The translations under genes and the position numbers were made by a program. The notes under the pieces were generated by a model that worked only from the letters and a program-made list of their open reading frames with translations, had not been told where the DNA came from and searched no databases. A stretch of DNA of 64,000 nt from UBA4459 sp963776205 (GTDB taxonomy: Bacteria; Bacteroidota; Bacteroidia; Bacteroidales; F082). The stretch covers positions 186,001 through 250,000 of the forward strand of contig CAVZLR010000001.1 of the NCBI GenBank assembly GCA_963776205.1. The letters are read 5' to 3'. Position 1 is the stretch's first letter. Every line of letters starts with the position of its first letter. Below are positions 1 through 10,732 of this stretch, piece after piece.

Positions 1-935
1 AAGTCTGAACGTCCGGTGGCCATTACAACATCGTCACGTGTTTCCATTGCAACGTCATAAGCTATCTCGGGATTTGGATTTGCTAGCGCAAAAACGATCG
101 GATTACTAGCCATCGATAAAAGCATTTCCTTTTTCATAACACCACCAACCGAAAGGCCTAGAAACATGTCGGCATCCTTAACAGCTTCTTCCAGAGTACG
201 AATAGGCGTATCAACTGCATACATTTTTTTGGTTTCATTCAAATCCGTGCGTTCCTTATGCAAAACACCTCTGCTATCCAGCATAAGAATATTTTCGAGT
301 TTAGCTCCTAGTTTTACATACAAGTTTGTACATGATATAGCTGATGCACCAGCCCCGTTTACAACTATTTTTATGTCTTCAATCTTTTTTCCAACAATTT
401 CCAAGGCGTTTAGCAGACCAGCTGCGGTTATAATTGCTGTTCCGTGCTGATCATCATGCATGAGAGGAATATTCAACTCTTCTTTCAGACGTTGTTCTAT
501 TTCAAAACATTCCGGCGCTTTGATATCCTCCAGGTTAATACCTCCAAATGTTGGTGATATCGCTTTAACTGTTTCAACAAATTTATCAATGTCCGTTTCA
601 TCGATCTCAATGTCAAATACATCAATATCTGCAAATATTTTAAATAATAATCCTTTACCTTCCATAACCGGTTTACCGGCTGATGCACCAATGTTTCCTA
701 ATCCTAGAACGGCTGTTCCATTTGAAATAACTGCAACGAGATTTCCTTTGGCCGTATATTTATAAACGTCTTCCGGGTTTTTCTCTATAGCCAGACAAGG
801 GTCGGCAACACCCGGCGAATAAGCCAGCGAAAGGTCTCTTTGGGTTGAATAAGGTTTTGTTGGAACTACTTCAATTTTTCCCGGACGTCCTAAAGCATGG
901 TAGTTAAAGGCATCCTTCCTGAATAATTTATCCAT
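1..935 (-). CDS. maeB: NADP-dependent malic enzyme (MaeB type), N-terminal part
   Basis: Decarboxylates malate to pyruvate with reduction of NAD(P), in the cytoplasm. About 311 residues are visible, starting MDKLFRKDAFNYHALGRPGK at the ATG complementary to 933-935; the gene runs off the left edge. The malic N-terminal domain shows the conserved TQRDLSLAYSPGVADPC and NLVAVISNGTAVLGLGNIG segments and the catalytic region INLEDIKAPECFEIE; the HDDQHGTA motif leads into the NAD(P)-binding domain with GAGASAISC. In Bacteroidota this enzyme usually continues into a phosphotransacetylase-like domain to about 750 residues, which cannot be checked here. No frameshift is seen in the visible part. The choice of NAD versus NADP is not settled by the sequence. 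Confidence 0.93.
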   Translation of the reverse strand, partial: MDKLFRKDAFNYHALGRPGKIEVVPTKPYSTQRDLSLAYSPGVADPCLAIEKNPEDVYKYTAKGNLVAVISNGTAVLGLGNIGASAGKPVMEGKGLLFKIFADIDVFDIEIDETDIDKFVETVKAISPTFGGINLEDIKAPECFEIEQRLKEELNIPLMHDDQHGTAIITAAGLLNALEIVGKKIEDIKIVVNGAGASAISCTNLYVKLGAKLENILMLDSRGVLHKERTDLNETKKMYAVDTPIRTLEEAVKDADMFLGLSVGGVMKKEMLLSMASNPIVFALANPNPEIAYDVAMETRDDVVMATGRSD

Positions 936-1093
936 TTCTAAGGTAAGTTTTTGGGTGAATAATATTGCGAAATTACTACTTAATCCGTCCTGATTTTAAA
1001 CAATTTAACGTCTATTGTTAATTTATAAACAGTCTAAAATTAAAGCTTAACAATTGTCATACAATATATATGCTCCTTAAATTAAAGGTCATA

Positions 1094-1130
1094 AAAAAAC
1101 CGCCTTCTTTTAATAAGAAGACGGTTTTAA
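1094..1130 (-). terminator. Rho-independent terminator after the Kgp-like protease gene
   Basis: Fourteen-base arms AAAACCG.CTTCTT and AAGAAG.CGGTTTT lie around a short loop at 1096-1128. The single non-Watson-Crick position is a G-U pair only when read on the minus strand, and the minus-strand hairpin is followed by a T run, so it serves the protease gene that ends at 1145. Confidence 0.8.
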
Positions 1131-1144
1131 GAAAAATCTTTTAC

Positions 1145-4100
1145 TTATCTTGATAATACAAGTTTCCTTGTAAACGCATCACTACCAGAGCGAACAGTGT
1201 AAAAATATAAACCAGGCTCAATAGTGTTTGCATCCCAGTTAAAAATATGCTTTCCACTTGACAGCTCTTTATCGGTCAATTTTTGTAATACCCTGCCTGT
1301 AATATCAAAGATTTCGATGGTAACCTCAGCAGATTGTACCAGATTCAATTCAATACTCACCTTATTACTGAATGGATTTGGATAAGCTTTTACAGCCGTT
1401 TCATTCAAAAGATTATCTGGTGTACCTACCCAATAATGTACCGTGATATAATCTTCTTTGGTGATCGTATTATCATACGCACCATCCATAACAGTTAATG
1501 ATACATCATATACTCCGGGAATGTAATAAGATACAATCGGGTTCTCTTCCATTGATGTTGTGGGTTCGCCACCTTCAAAGGTCCATTCATAAGCCGTAAT
1601 GTTTCCTACAGAATTGCTATAGAAGTTCACATCCGGTTCGTCATATACGTTTTGAATTTCGGAAGTGAAATCTGCCATCAGCACTTCCCTAACTTCAATT
1701 AAATCATTCTTAATCATTGTTTCACTTCCACCCGGACCAGTTACTGCCAGTGAAACTGAATATATGCCAGATTCCTCGTAAATATATTCCGGGAACTGCT
1801 CATCAGATGTATTACCATCACCAAAATCCCATAACCACGAATCGACTTCACCTGTTGATTCATCACTAAAATTAACAGTTAGTGGAACTTCGCCAGATGT
1901 AGGTTCAGCTGAGAATTCAGAAATCGGTGCTGCTACTTCAACAACAATGAAATCAATTTTTGTTTCAGTACTTTCACAACCATTGCCACCAGCAGTTAAA
2001 CTAACTGTATATTCTCCAGCCTGATAATATGAATATGTTGGGTTTTGCAAACCAGAAAATCCACCATTTCCAAAACTCCATTCCCATGAATCAACATCAT
2101 TACTTGATAAATCAGTAAAATTAACTGTAAGTGGAGATGTTCCAATAGTTATATCAGCTACAAATTCGGCTGTTACATTGTTTACCACCGTGATATAATC
2201 TGTTCGTATTTTCGTATCTGTTTCAACGCCATCTGATACTGTTAATGATACATCATAAACACCGGTTGTTTCATAAACAACGGGAGGAGGAACCTGGCCA
2301 CTGTATGTATCAGGAATACCACCTTCAAATACCCATTCCCAGGATGTATTGGTGCCACTTGATTGATCAATAAAAACAGTGGAATTGCCTGCACATAAAT
2401 CAATGTCTTCTGTCATGAACTGTGCATAAACACCATCAGGGATTACTGCAACTGAAGCAATATAAGGCTTGTAATTGAATGCTGTAACAACGATATCAAC
2501 AGTACCTTCGGTTTCAAATGGATCAAAATCAATAGTTGCAGATCCTCCATCAATAATGGCACTTCCTATGAGTGCGCCATCCATACTCAGGGCAGCAATT
2601 GCATCATCAACATCACACTCAATTGTAAAAGATGTCATACCAAACATCAAAACGTCCTCATGTGTAACTGTCAAGTCCATTGGAACAGCTGTTCTGATAA
2701 CTACTGAAGGATCACCAAAGATCGTCCATGTATCAGTCATTTCATCTCCACCACTACCGTATGCATCATTCATTCCCATACAACCATTCATGGTTATACC
2801 GCCAAAAGTTCGTTTAATATTATTTTCATCTGCTTCCGTTAAAATATCATTCATTTCATCCTGTCCACGCATTGGGGGGTTCCAACTTTGATTGATTGTT
2901 GACATGATGGTTGCTATGGCTCCAGTGGGTTCACCATTATCCTCAGCTCTTAGCCAAGCTTCAGCAAAACAAGTACTATTTACAAAATTGCCATTCACAC
3001 ATGCCACAGAAAAGATAAAAGGAAGTTTTCCTGTATTTGTAAGTTGATTTACATGTGAATTAGCAAAACTGGAAGTGCCCCAGGATGTTGTACTTCCATG
3101 ACCTGTATAATTAATAATAGATGCTCCTTCATCGACAGCAACTCCTACTTCTGAAGCAGTTGGCCATCCCGGACCATCATTTCCACCTTGATTGCCCTCG
3201 AAAAACTCATAGACATAATCGTATGTAAATGGTAGCAATTTGTTATCAGATATGTTTCGTAGATGCTGATAATCGTATTCACCATTATCACCAGGCCCCT
3301 CTTGTGACGCTACACTCATACATTTTGTATACCAGTCGGTTTCATCTTCATTAGGATACTTCTCATAATCAATTGTTCTTTGTACCTGGGTTATAACCTG
3401 TGCCTCTGTTTGTGCTGAAAAACGGCCTACAAACAGATCAGGATAGTGATCGTTACCTACAACATAAGAATAATTTACGTCAGAGTCGCCACTTGAATAG
3501 CTACTGGGAACCTGTGGTGCATCACCAACAAGCAACACGAAGGTCAATCCATTATCAGTGTAATAATTGGCAATAAATGTTTTAATAGCCGATGCATTTC
3601 CAATAGTCGCTACGTCAACCATTTCAACGGTCATTCCTGTCATTGTTTTCCATTCAACAAACGGCTCCATTTCATCCATATAGTCAGCATAACAGATAAT
3701 TAACATATTCCCATATTCACCGACCGGGGTGTATCTGCTTGCTGAATTAAAATTCATAAAATGACGGTTATAAATTTTAATGAATTCATTATCCATTTTC
3801 GAATCTAAGTTCGGTTTATCAATAACGTTTACAGAAGAGATTCCATCTTCAACTACTTCAATGATAACATCGGTATAAACTCGCAGCACTTTTGTAACGG
3901 GATTATACTGGAAGGGTTGAAAATGTATTGCCTGACCTCTAAGATCACGAATAATATATGGATCATTAATTCTTGCTATGTCACCAGGATAAAATCCATT
4001 TATTTCATATTGTTCTCCAAATGTGTAAGGAATTCCTGACGGATCTATATCGCGTGTTAAATTTCCTTTTGAAGGTGCTATCAAAACATCATTAAAATCA

Positions 4101-4429
4101 ACATATTGAGTTGAGATGACATTAAGCTTCATATGAGACATTTCAGGGACAATAATTGAGCCTGCAAAAATTGGCATGTCGGGAACTCCAAGTGTAATGG
4201 AAGGGGCCCCGTTATCAACAGAAATTAACCATGCACTCCCTTTATCAGTTTCGATTATCTCTTTCCAAAAACCATTCAAACTAAATTGAACAGTTGATTG
4301 CGTAATTTGTGAACTAACTAATGTGATTTCAGCAGGTGCAGGTTGACCAGAATTTATATTTGTCCAATCTTTTGACTGTGCATTTAGAAATGCAATTATT
4401 AAAACGGTAATAAATAAAAAATTTTTCAT
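1145..4429 (-). CDS. Kgp-like gingipain (peptidase C25) with PKD modules and T9SS sorting domain
   Basis: Secreted cysteine endopeptidase of family C25, 1094 aa. Layout: signal peptide 1-19 (ends LNAQS); gingipain propeptide about 25-230; catalytic domain about 235-590 with the His of NYTGHGS (H444) and the Cys of VACVNGNF (C477); an Ig-like segment at 590-665; four PKD-type modules at about 668-998; type A C-terminal sorting domain from about 1012 with AYPNPFSN. The region after the catalytic Cys (TINQSW.PPMRGQDEMN, IKRTFGG.TMNG, DTWT.FGDPS) matches lysine gingipain Kgp more than RgpB from memory of those sequences. Lysine specificity is therefore possible but not shown. It lies 77 bases downstream of the Rgp-like gene, same strand, probably co-transcribed, and ends at a hairpin terminator. 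Confidence 0.93.
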   Translation of the reverse strand: MKNFLFITVLIIAFLNAQSKDWTNINSGQPAPAEITLVSSQITQSTVQFSLNGFWKEIIETDKGSAWLISVDNGAPSITLGVPDMPIFAGSIIVPEMSHMKLNVISTQYVDFNDVLIAPSKGNLTRDIDPSGIPYTFGEQYEINGFYPGDIARINDPYIIRDLRGQAIHFQPFQYNPVTKVLRVYTDVIIEVVEDGISSVNVIDKPNLDSKMDNEFIKIYNRHFMNFNSASRYTPVGEYGNMLIICYADYMDEMEPFVEWKTMTGMTVEMVDVATIGNASAIKTFIANYYTDNGLTFVLLVGDAPQVPSSYSSGDSDVNYSYVVGNDHYPDLFVGRFSAQTEAQVITQVQRTIDYEKYPNEDETDWYTKCMSVASQEGPGDNGEYDYQHLRNISDNKLLPFTYDYVYEFFEGNQGGNDGPGWPTASEVGVAVDEGASIINYTGHGSTTSWGTSSFANSHVNQLTNTGKLPFIFSVACVNGNFVNSTCFAEAWLRAEDNGEPTGAIATIMSTINQSWNPPMRGQDEMNDILTEADENNIKRTFGGITMNGCMGMNDAYGSGGDEMTDTWTIFGDPSVVIRTAVPMDLTVTHEDVLMFGMTSFTIECDVDDAIAALSMDGALIGSAIIDGGSATIDFDPFETEGTVDIVVTAFNYKPYIASVAVIPDGVYAQFMTEDIDLCAGNSTVFIDQSSGTNTSWEWVFEGGIPDTYSGQVPPPVVYETTGVYDVSLTVSDGVETDTKIRTDYITVVNNVTAEFVADITIGTSPLTVNFTDLSSNDVDSWEWSFGNGGFSGLQNPTYSYYQAGEYTVSLTAGGNGCESTETKIDFIVVEVAAPISEFSAEPTSGEVPLTVNFSDESTGEVDSWLWDFGDGNTSDEQFPEYIYEESGIYSVSLAVTGPGGSETMIKNDLIEVREVLMADFTSEIQNVYDEPDVNFYSNSVGNITAYEWTFEGGEPTTSMEENPIVSYYIPGVYDVSLTVMDGAYDNTITKEDYITVHYWVGTPDNLLNETAVKAYPNPFSNKVSIELNLVQSAEVTIEIFDITGRVLQKLTDKELSSGKHIFNWDANTIEPGLYFYTVRSGSDAFTRKLVLSR

Positions 4430-4506
4430 TCTGTTATAGTTTTCTTTTTTATTGGAATTTGTTTTTTACAGTAGTGTTTAATTTTATCCATCGCAATTAT
4501 GCCTCA

Positions 4507-7500
4507 TTATCTCTTGATAATTTTTTGGAAAGTATTGGTTTTATCGTTTTCAACATAAACAATATATACTCCCGCTTTTAAGTAACTTAAATCAATGGAT
4601 GTATTATTTTCAACCAGGTTTATCATTTTGAGTAATCTGCCGTCAAGCGTCAGAATTTTAATTTCAAGATTCTTGTATTCTGTACTAATATTTAAAATTC
4701 CATTAAATGGATTAGGATAAATTTTTATCAAATTATTTTCAGAATCATTCTCACCGAAATGAAGACATGCATCAACAAATATTGAATCCTGTGCTATATT
4801 TTCACATCCATTTTCATCTTCATAAGTGTAGGTGATCACATGCCATCCCATCGTTGCTTCTTCAGGTGAAAATACACCTTCCGGCGTTACGTGCTCCCCA
4901 CTATAAGTTCCTCCTTCGGGCATGGCTGATAGCTGTACCGGAGGTTCCTGCTGGTTACACAATTGCTCAGGCCAGTCGCCCAGGGTAATTTCAGGTAGCA
5001 GATATACCATTACTTCTATCTCACCATTCACTACCTGTTCACCATCTGATACCTCTACCATATAGGTAGTGGTTTCTGTGGGTGACACCATCGGATTTTG
5101 TTCATCAGATACAAAACCTTCCGGATCAGATGTCCAGCTATAGGTATAGGTCTCTGAACCTCCCGAAGCTTCTGCATTAAGCTCTGTTGTTTGCATCACA
5201 CAAATTTCTTCGGGTGAAGCAGAAACAGTTACACTAACCAGGTCAAGGGTATTAATAAAGTCTTCTTTGGTGATGGTTTCTGATCCTCCCGGACCTGAAA
5301 CAGTGAGAGAAACATCAAAGTAATCTTCATCGGTAAAAATATGTTGTGGGTTTTGTTCAGCAGAAGTACTGCCATCGCCAAATTCCCAGAGCCAGGTATC
5401 AACAGTACCGTCAGACATATCCGTGAAATTCACCGTTAGCGGAGCAGGTCCGTATGTATGATCAGATGTAAAATCAGGTTCGGGTGCAGCTTCGGATACA
5501 ATTATAAAATCGAATTTAGTTTCGGTATTCTCGCAGCCATTTCCTTCAACTGTCAGAGTTACAGTGAAAGTTCCTGCCTGATAATATGAATATGTTGGAT
5601 TTTGTAAACCCGATGTTCCTCCGTTTCCAAAATCCCAATGCCATGAATCAACATCGTTACTTGACAAATCATTAAAATGAATAGTCAGTGGTGCTGCTCC
5701 TGCTGTAATATCAGCATCAAAATCAGCCAATACATTACTCAATACAGTAATATAGTCTGTTTTAGTTTCGATGTCAATATCCACCCCATCAGAAACAGTT
5801 AATGTTACATCAAAATTTCCAACGGTTTCATAAAGAACCGGAGGTGGATCTTCACCGCTAAAAGTTTCAGGCACACCTCCTTCAAAAACCCATTCCCAAC
5901 TTGTATTTGTTCCTAAAGATTGATCTGTAAAAACGATAGAATTACCCGTACATGCATTTACAGCATCCGCAGTAAAACGCGCATAAACACCATCAGGAAT
6001 AATTTCAATGGTCGCCATATAAGGTTGATAATTTTGAGCCGTTGCAACTATGTCAAGTATACCTGGATTTAATATTTCTTCTAACTCAATATCAGCATGA
6101 CCATTCTGATCAGCCAAGGCTACTCCCTGTATAACATTATCAAGGGTGATGCTAATGTATGCATAAGGTACTGCATCAACTGCAATTGTCGTTTGACCGA
6201 TAAGTAATTCATCATCATGCGTAACCGTCATAACATCTGGAACACCATAATAAATCATTAAGGAAGGATCACCCATCAGGTTATAAATATCCCAATAGTA
6301 CGTTTGCAAACTGGAACCAGCTTCTGATACTGCCAAATTACCAGCATATAGAACCTGGTCCATAGTTGTAAACCAATCTTCAAAAGGTTCTCCATGGTCA
6401 TGGAAAGATCTGTCATAATTTCCTAAACCGGTTTGTTCATATGGTGGTGGGTTTTCTGTGATATTACTTGTACTTCCTACACCGAACCAATAATCTTCAT
6501 CCCAATAAGTACTGTTAGAACCCCCAATATATCCAACGGCACCTTTATCTGTCGGCTCTTAAAATTTCTTCGCCAAAACAAGTGCCAGCATATTCACTTG
6601 ATGAACAGCAATTCCCTATTAATAAACCATATTTATCCTGATTTTGCAGTGCTGAAATATGACTTGTTGTAAAAGAAGGATCAGCCCATCCGCTTGGTGA
6701 ACAGTGTGCTGTATAGTTTGCAAATGAAACACCATTGCTAATATCTTGTCTGATTTGTGCCGCACTGCTACCTGAATTTGGATACAAATAGGTATGGGAT
6801 AAAATATCGTGATCCTCATTAAAATAGTTAACGGTACCATAGTTAATTTGACCGTTTCCATGGCTTGCTCCAAATCCACCGTCCATACCGGCAATCATTA
6901 CTACCTCTTCCAGGAAAGTCGGATCCGGCATCGTATATTGTTCATATTGCAAGGTTTTGTCGATATAAGGTTGTAACTGAGAAGTATTGGTTGCAGAGAA
7001 CCTTCCATAAAATATTTCCGGGAACAAGTCACCGGTATATTCAAAGTACAAGCGGTCTGTTTCGCCATTTCCATTTTCATAAGTTGGAATCTGAGCAACA
7101 TCACCAACAAACAGCACGAAAGATGGAGCTGGGTCCTGTGGTGATCCTGCGTCATAAAGTCCCTGGATAAATGATTTAATTTCAGGTTTGGATGTTCCAA
7201 TGACGTCTGTATATGCTTCAACTACCGTAAACCCTTTTTTGATCTTCCAATCAATAAACGGCTGCAATTGATTTTCAAACATCCGGTCGGAAACAACAAC
7301 ATACTTTATTGGGTAGGCAGTGAAATTTTCCCTGCTTGATGGTTTGGTATAATTTTCAAGCATGGTGAGCATGCCACTAAAATAAGGTGAATAATATTTT
7401 TCTTTTTGTGATTGTGTAAGTGCAAGATCAGCACCTTCAAAAATAATTTCGAACTCTAAATTTTCATAAACTCTAATTGAATTTTTTACTGGATTATAGA

Positions 7501-8047
7501 AAATTGGAGACACATTCAGTCTGGCAATTCTTGTACCTCGCATGATGCCAAGTATATCAACAGATACTAAATCTTGATTGATAAAAGCATCAGTAAGATA
7601 AATTCCTGAATTGCAAATATAATCAGGAGAATCTCCACATTTTGGAACGGGTAATTGTAGAGGAATCAGTTGGTTTTCGATACCGTACGCAGCAAGGTCA
7701 TATTCTGTTACTTCATAATTGATAATCTTCACGCTTGGTGTTGCACCATGAGGAATCTCAATAAGCTTTCTTCTAACCGGCACTTCCGGATCTCCGAAAA
7801 CCGTACTCCTTGTATAGGCAGCAACTAATATTCTTGCATAATCAATGTTTTCAATATTCACAAATTCAGTTTGAATAGAGCCGACTTTATTAACAAATCG
7901 AAGTTGCAGATCACTCGACTGTAAGAGTTGCAATTCGGAATTATTTTGCTCACTTGTTTTGATTGTTTGAGCAAATGTGCTTTGTAAAACATATCCCATA
8001 AAAATGGTAATAAGGACACTCTTTAAAAGGACATTAAACTTTTTCAT
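4507..8047 (-). CDS. Rgp-like gingipain (peptidase C25) with PKD modules and T9SS sorting domain; one frameshift
   Basis: Secreted C25 cysteine protease. The reading frame is open from 8047 to about 6545 (500 codons, ending GEEILRADR-stop). It continues one base out of frame from about 6556 through DKGAVGYIGGSNSTYW to 4507. Repairing one extra base near 6545-6556 gives about 1179 aa. Layout: signal peptide 1-26; propeptide to about 230; catalytic domain with H448 in NYTAHCS and the Cys pair of GNCCSSSEY (480/481), WADPSFTT between them, as in RgpB; Ig-like domain; three clear PKD modules plus a more diverged PKD-like stretch; type A sorting domain with IYPNPFNG. Oddities: residues flanking the active His are A and C instead of the usual G and G. 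First gene of a likely two-protease operon. Confidence 0.88.
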
Positions 8048-8070
8048 TTGATGTTTTTTTTGATTAGGTG

Positions 8071-8078
8071 CAAATATA
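8071..8078 (-). promoter_or_regulatory. Bacteroidota -7 box upstream of the Rgp-like gene
   Basis: Minus-strand TATATTTG fits TAnnTTTG and lies 23 bases before the ATG at 8047, giving a short leader. No clear TTTG -33 element is seen at the right distance, so this is tentative. Confidence 0.4.
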
Positions 8079-8227
8079 ATGGATTTGATTTGATTGATAT
8101 GCTGATAAATAGCATAAATATTAATTCCAAATTACCAAATGCCATATCTATTAATCATTTAAAAGACAACATAATAGGAATATTGGTTGCTTAATTTTAA
8201 AATAAACTCACCTCTGTTTAAAGAAGA

Positions 8228-9461
8228 TTACTTGAGAGCAATGGAATGATATTTTTTAATAAGATTCATTACAGGATACCATGTAGCCAGCAGTCCAATG
8301 GTGACAACAGTTAAAAATACATAAAGAAAATCCAGCCAGTTCATGGCAACAGGATATGCTTCAATGATAAAATTTCCTTCTCCCGAACCCAGCTTAACAA
8401 TACCAAAAGTTTGTTGCAGGTATAGAATAATGAAGCCGAGCAACAACCCTGTTACAGCACTTATCAAACTGATCAATAAGCCTTCAGCCATAAAAATCTG
8501 AAAAATAAGTTTTTTAGTGGCACCCAAACTTTTAAGTACTGCTATATCTTTTAATTTTTCAACGATCAGGATGGATAAAGATCCAATCATATTGATTGAT
8601 GTGAGCATCAAAATGAAACACCAAAATGAGAAAAATGGCCAATTTCTCCGACTTTAATAGTTTATAAAGGGTTTCATTTTGCTGAAAACGGTTTTTAGTT
8701 TGGAATCCTGATCCCAGGATATTTTCAATATCAAGCTGCACCTGATCATAATCCGCACCGGCCTCAATATAAATATCCACGCTTGTCACTTCGTCTTCGT
8801 AATCCAACAATTTTCTTACAAAACGAACCGGTGCAATCACATATCGTTCGTCAAATTCTTGCTGTACCGAAAACACCCCTGTAGTATGAATCGGTTCAAT
8901 ATGAAAAGCATTCGAAATATTGAAAGAGGAAGGATCCCCCCTTACTGGAACATAAACATTCAATAAATCAGTAATGCTGCGAATATTGATTCCCAAATAC
9001 CAGGCAACACCTGATCCAACTATGGCAAAATTTGAAGTGCCTTCCTGCAGTACTGAACTTCCATCTATCAACATCGTATCAATTCCTGAAAGGGTTACAT
9101 ATGATTCTGAAACACCTTTTATTTTGGCAATGTATTGGTTGTCGCGATACTTGAATAGTACATCTTCTTCAATAACTTCTGCTAAATCCAGCACACCATC
9201 TGCCATTTTTATTTTCTCAGAAGGAAAAGTATTCATCTGAAATGTTTTACCCTGTACAGCAGTTATTTCAAAATCAGCATCTATAATATTGTACATGGAT
9301 TTGATCACGCTTTCGAAGCCATTAAATACCGATAATACAATGATCAATGCAGCAGCCCCAATGGTTAATCCCACAACCGTGATGAGGGAAATTACATTGA
9401 TCAGGTTGTGCGATTTCTTTGAAATGAGATACCTCTTTGCTATGAAAAGTGAGAGATTCAT
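8228..9461 (-). CDS. LolC/LolE-type ABC transporter permease (FtsX family); one frameshift
   Basis: Inner-membrane permease of the lipoprotein-releasing type. The N-terminal part (9461 down to about 8620) has the typical start MNLSLFIAKRYLISKKSHN, a first membrane helix (VISLITVVGLTIGAAALIIV) and the MacB-like periplasmic core; the C-terminal part (to 8228) has three membrane helices and the EKLKDIAVLKSLGATKK loop that contacts the ATPase. The frame breaks inside the second helix: FLILVF continues correctly as ILMLTSINMIG only if one base near 8612-8620 is removed. Repaired length is about 410 aa, normal for LolC/E. It follows rbfA and a methyltransferase gene on the same strand; no ATPase subunit is present in the window. 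Confidence 0.85.
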
Positions 9462-9518
9462 CTAAGGCGATTTATCTAATACGTACAAACAAATATCCGA
9501 TTTATTTAATTGCATCTA

Positions 9519-10340
9519 TTATTTCCATGCTTTGGCAATAAGGCCGGTACCCGTTTTATGGGTTGTATTTACATCAATGATATTTAAAATAAGTGCTACC
9601 GGATACGTAAGCAAATAATAAAATGGCAGCACGATAAAGAATAAATAGGATGCATTCAGCATGATAATAGGATATTTCATACTTAACCGCCATGCTATTT
9701 TACCGGGTTTTCCATATTGGTAATGCACTTCCGTTTTTGAAAAACCTGCCCGTTTCATCTTTGCAGTAATTTCTTCAATCCCATAACCATCACGCACGTG
9801 TTCATCAATAAACGACTGGCTTCCATCCTCATGATCATGATCGTGATGTACATCCGATCCGCCCTGATCTGAAGGTGTTGAAATTAATAAGTACCCGCCT
9901 TTTTTCAATGATTTATAAAAGTTATTCAATACTAGTTCATCTTCTTCAATGTGCTCCATCACATCCACACATAGCACCATGTTATAGGTTTGCGGTTCAG
10001 CAAATTTTGTAAGATCAGCTACTTCGAAACTTGTATTATTCAGGCTTACCCTTGTAAAAAATTGATTGCAATCAGTGATCTGTTCATCTTTAACATCAAT
10101 TCCTTTAATGGTCCAGTCTTTATATTTTGTGGCCATATAATAATCATACTGTCCAAATCCCGAGCCGGCATCCAGCACTTTTTTAGGACCTTCATTTTCT
10201 TTTACCCATTGTTTTATGGCCTTTCGAATATGCCATGAACGGAGCAGCAACACATCTAATAATCTGTAAAATAGTTTTCGCAAAGCAGGTGTTGAATTGA
10301 ACACTTTGCCAAGTTTTCTTTTAATCGGATCGTATTGCAT
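9519..10340 (-). CDS. Class I SAM-dependent methyltransferase
   Basis: Predicted methyltransferase, 273 aa. Motif I is VLDAGSGFGQYDYY (about 55-68), the acidic end of the second strand is IKGIDVK, and motif IV is VLCVDVMEHIEEDE (about 122-135), followed by LKKGGYLLISTPS. A histidine/aspartate-rich loop (DVHHDHDHED) follows. Near the C-terminus is a hydrophobic stretch of about 30 residues (LNASYLFFIVLPFYYLLTYP), so the protein is probably attached to the membrane. Substrate unknown; lipids or quinones are possible given the membrane segment. It lies between rbfA and the LolC/E permease with gaps of about 55 bases on either side, consistent with one transcript. Confidence 0.8.
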   Translation of the reverse strand: MQYDPIKRKLGKVFNSTPALRKLFYRLLDVLLLRSWHIRKAIKQWVKENEGPKKVLDAGSGFGQYDYYMATKYKDWTIKGIDVKDEQITDCNQFFTRVSLNNTSFEVADLTKFAEPQTYNMVLCVDVMEHIEEDELVLNNFYKSLKKGGYLLISTPSDQGGSDVHHDHDHEDGSQSFIDEHVRDGYGIEEITAKMKRAGFSKTEVHYQYGKPGKIAWRLSMKYPIIMLNASYLFFIVLPFYYLLTYPVALILNIIDVNTTHKTGTGLIAKAWK

Positions 10341-10393
10341 TAAATTTCTTTATTTGTAATAACTATCATTTTATTAGGTGGGTAGTTAATTCA

Positions 10394-10732
10394 CTAATCC
10401 TTTAGCAGTTGATCAATATTTTCGATATAGTCCAGCGAATCATCTTCATAAAATTGCAAATCAGGAACCACGCGCATTTGATTCTTGATCCTGAAACCCA
10501 ATTTCCCCCTGATTTCTTTTGAATGACGCCTAATATCGGTCAGAAGTGCTTTCTTATCAGAAGTAGCAAACAAACTCAGGTACACTTTGGCTATAGACAG
10601 GTCAGGGCTTACATGCACCTTTGTTACTGTAACCAATGAATTCTTTGTAACATGCTTCAGGTCATACTGCAAAATTTCTCCCAAATCTTTTTGCAATAAT
10701 TTAGAAACACGTTCTAATCTCGTATTTTCCAT
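10394..10732 (-). CDS. rbfA: Ribosome-binding factor A
   Basis: Small KH-fold protein that binds the 30S subunit and helps mature the 5' end of 16S rRNA. I place the start at MENTRLERVSKLLQKDLGEI (ATG complementary to 10730-10732), giving 112 aa, the usual size. A longer frame to 10810 adds a hydrophobic, Cys/Phe-rich extension without family support. Conserved parts are the start motif R.ERVSKLLQKDLGEIL, the segment TVTKVHVSPDLSIAKVYLS, and the end LRFYEDDSLDYIENID-type motif (here LQFYEDDSLDYIENIDQLL). First gene of the rbfA-methyltransferase-permease run. Confidence 0.92.
   Translation of the reverse strand: MENTRLERVSKLLQKDLGEILQYDLKHVTKNSLVTVTKVHVSPDLSIAKVYLSLFATSDKKALLTDIRRHSKEIRGKLGFRIKNQMRVVPDLQFYEDDSLDYIENIDQLLKD

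Noticed and set aside
166..765. Two plus-strand open frames within the malic enzyme region
   Set aside because: They lie antisense to a clear malic enzyme with conserved motifs and show no family features of their own.
4507..6363. A stand-alone PKD protein starting at MDQVLYAGNL
   Set aside because: The residues directly upstream in the same frame continue the C25 catalytic domain; it is the rear part of the frame-shifted Rgp-like gene.
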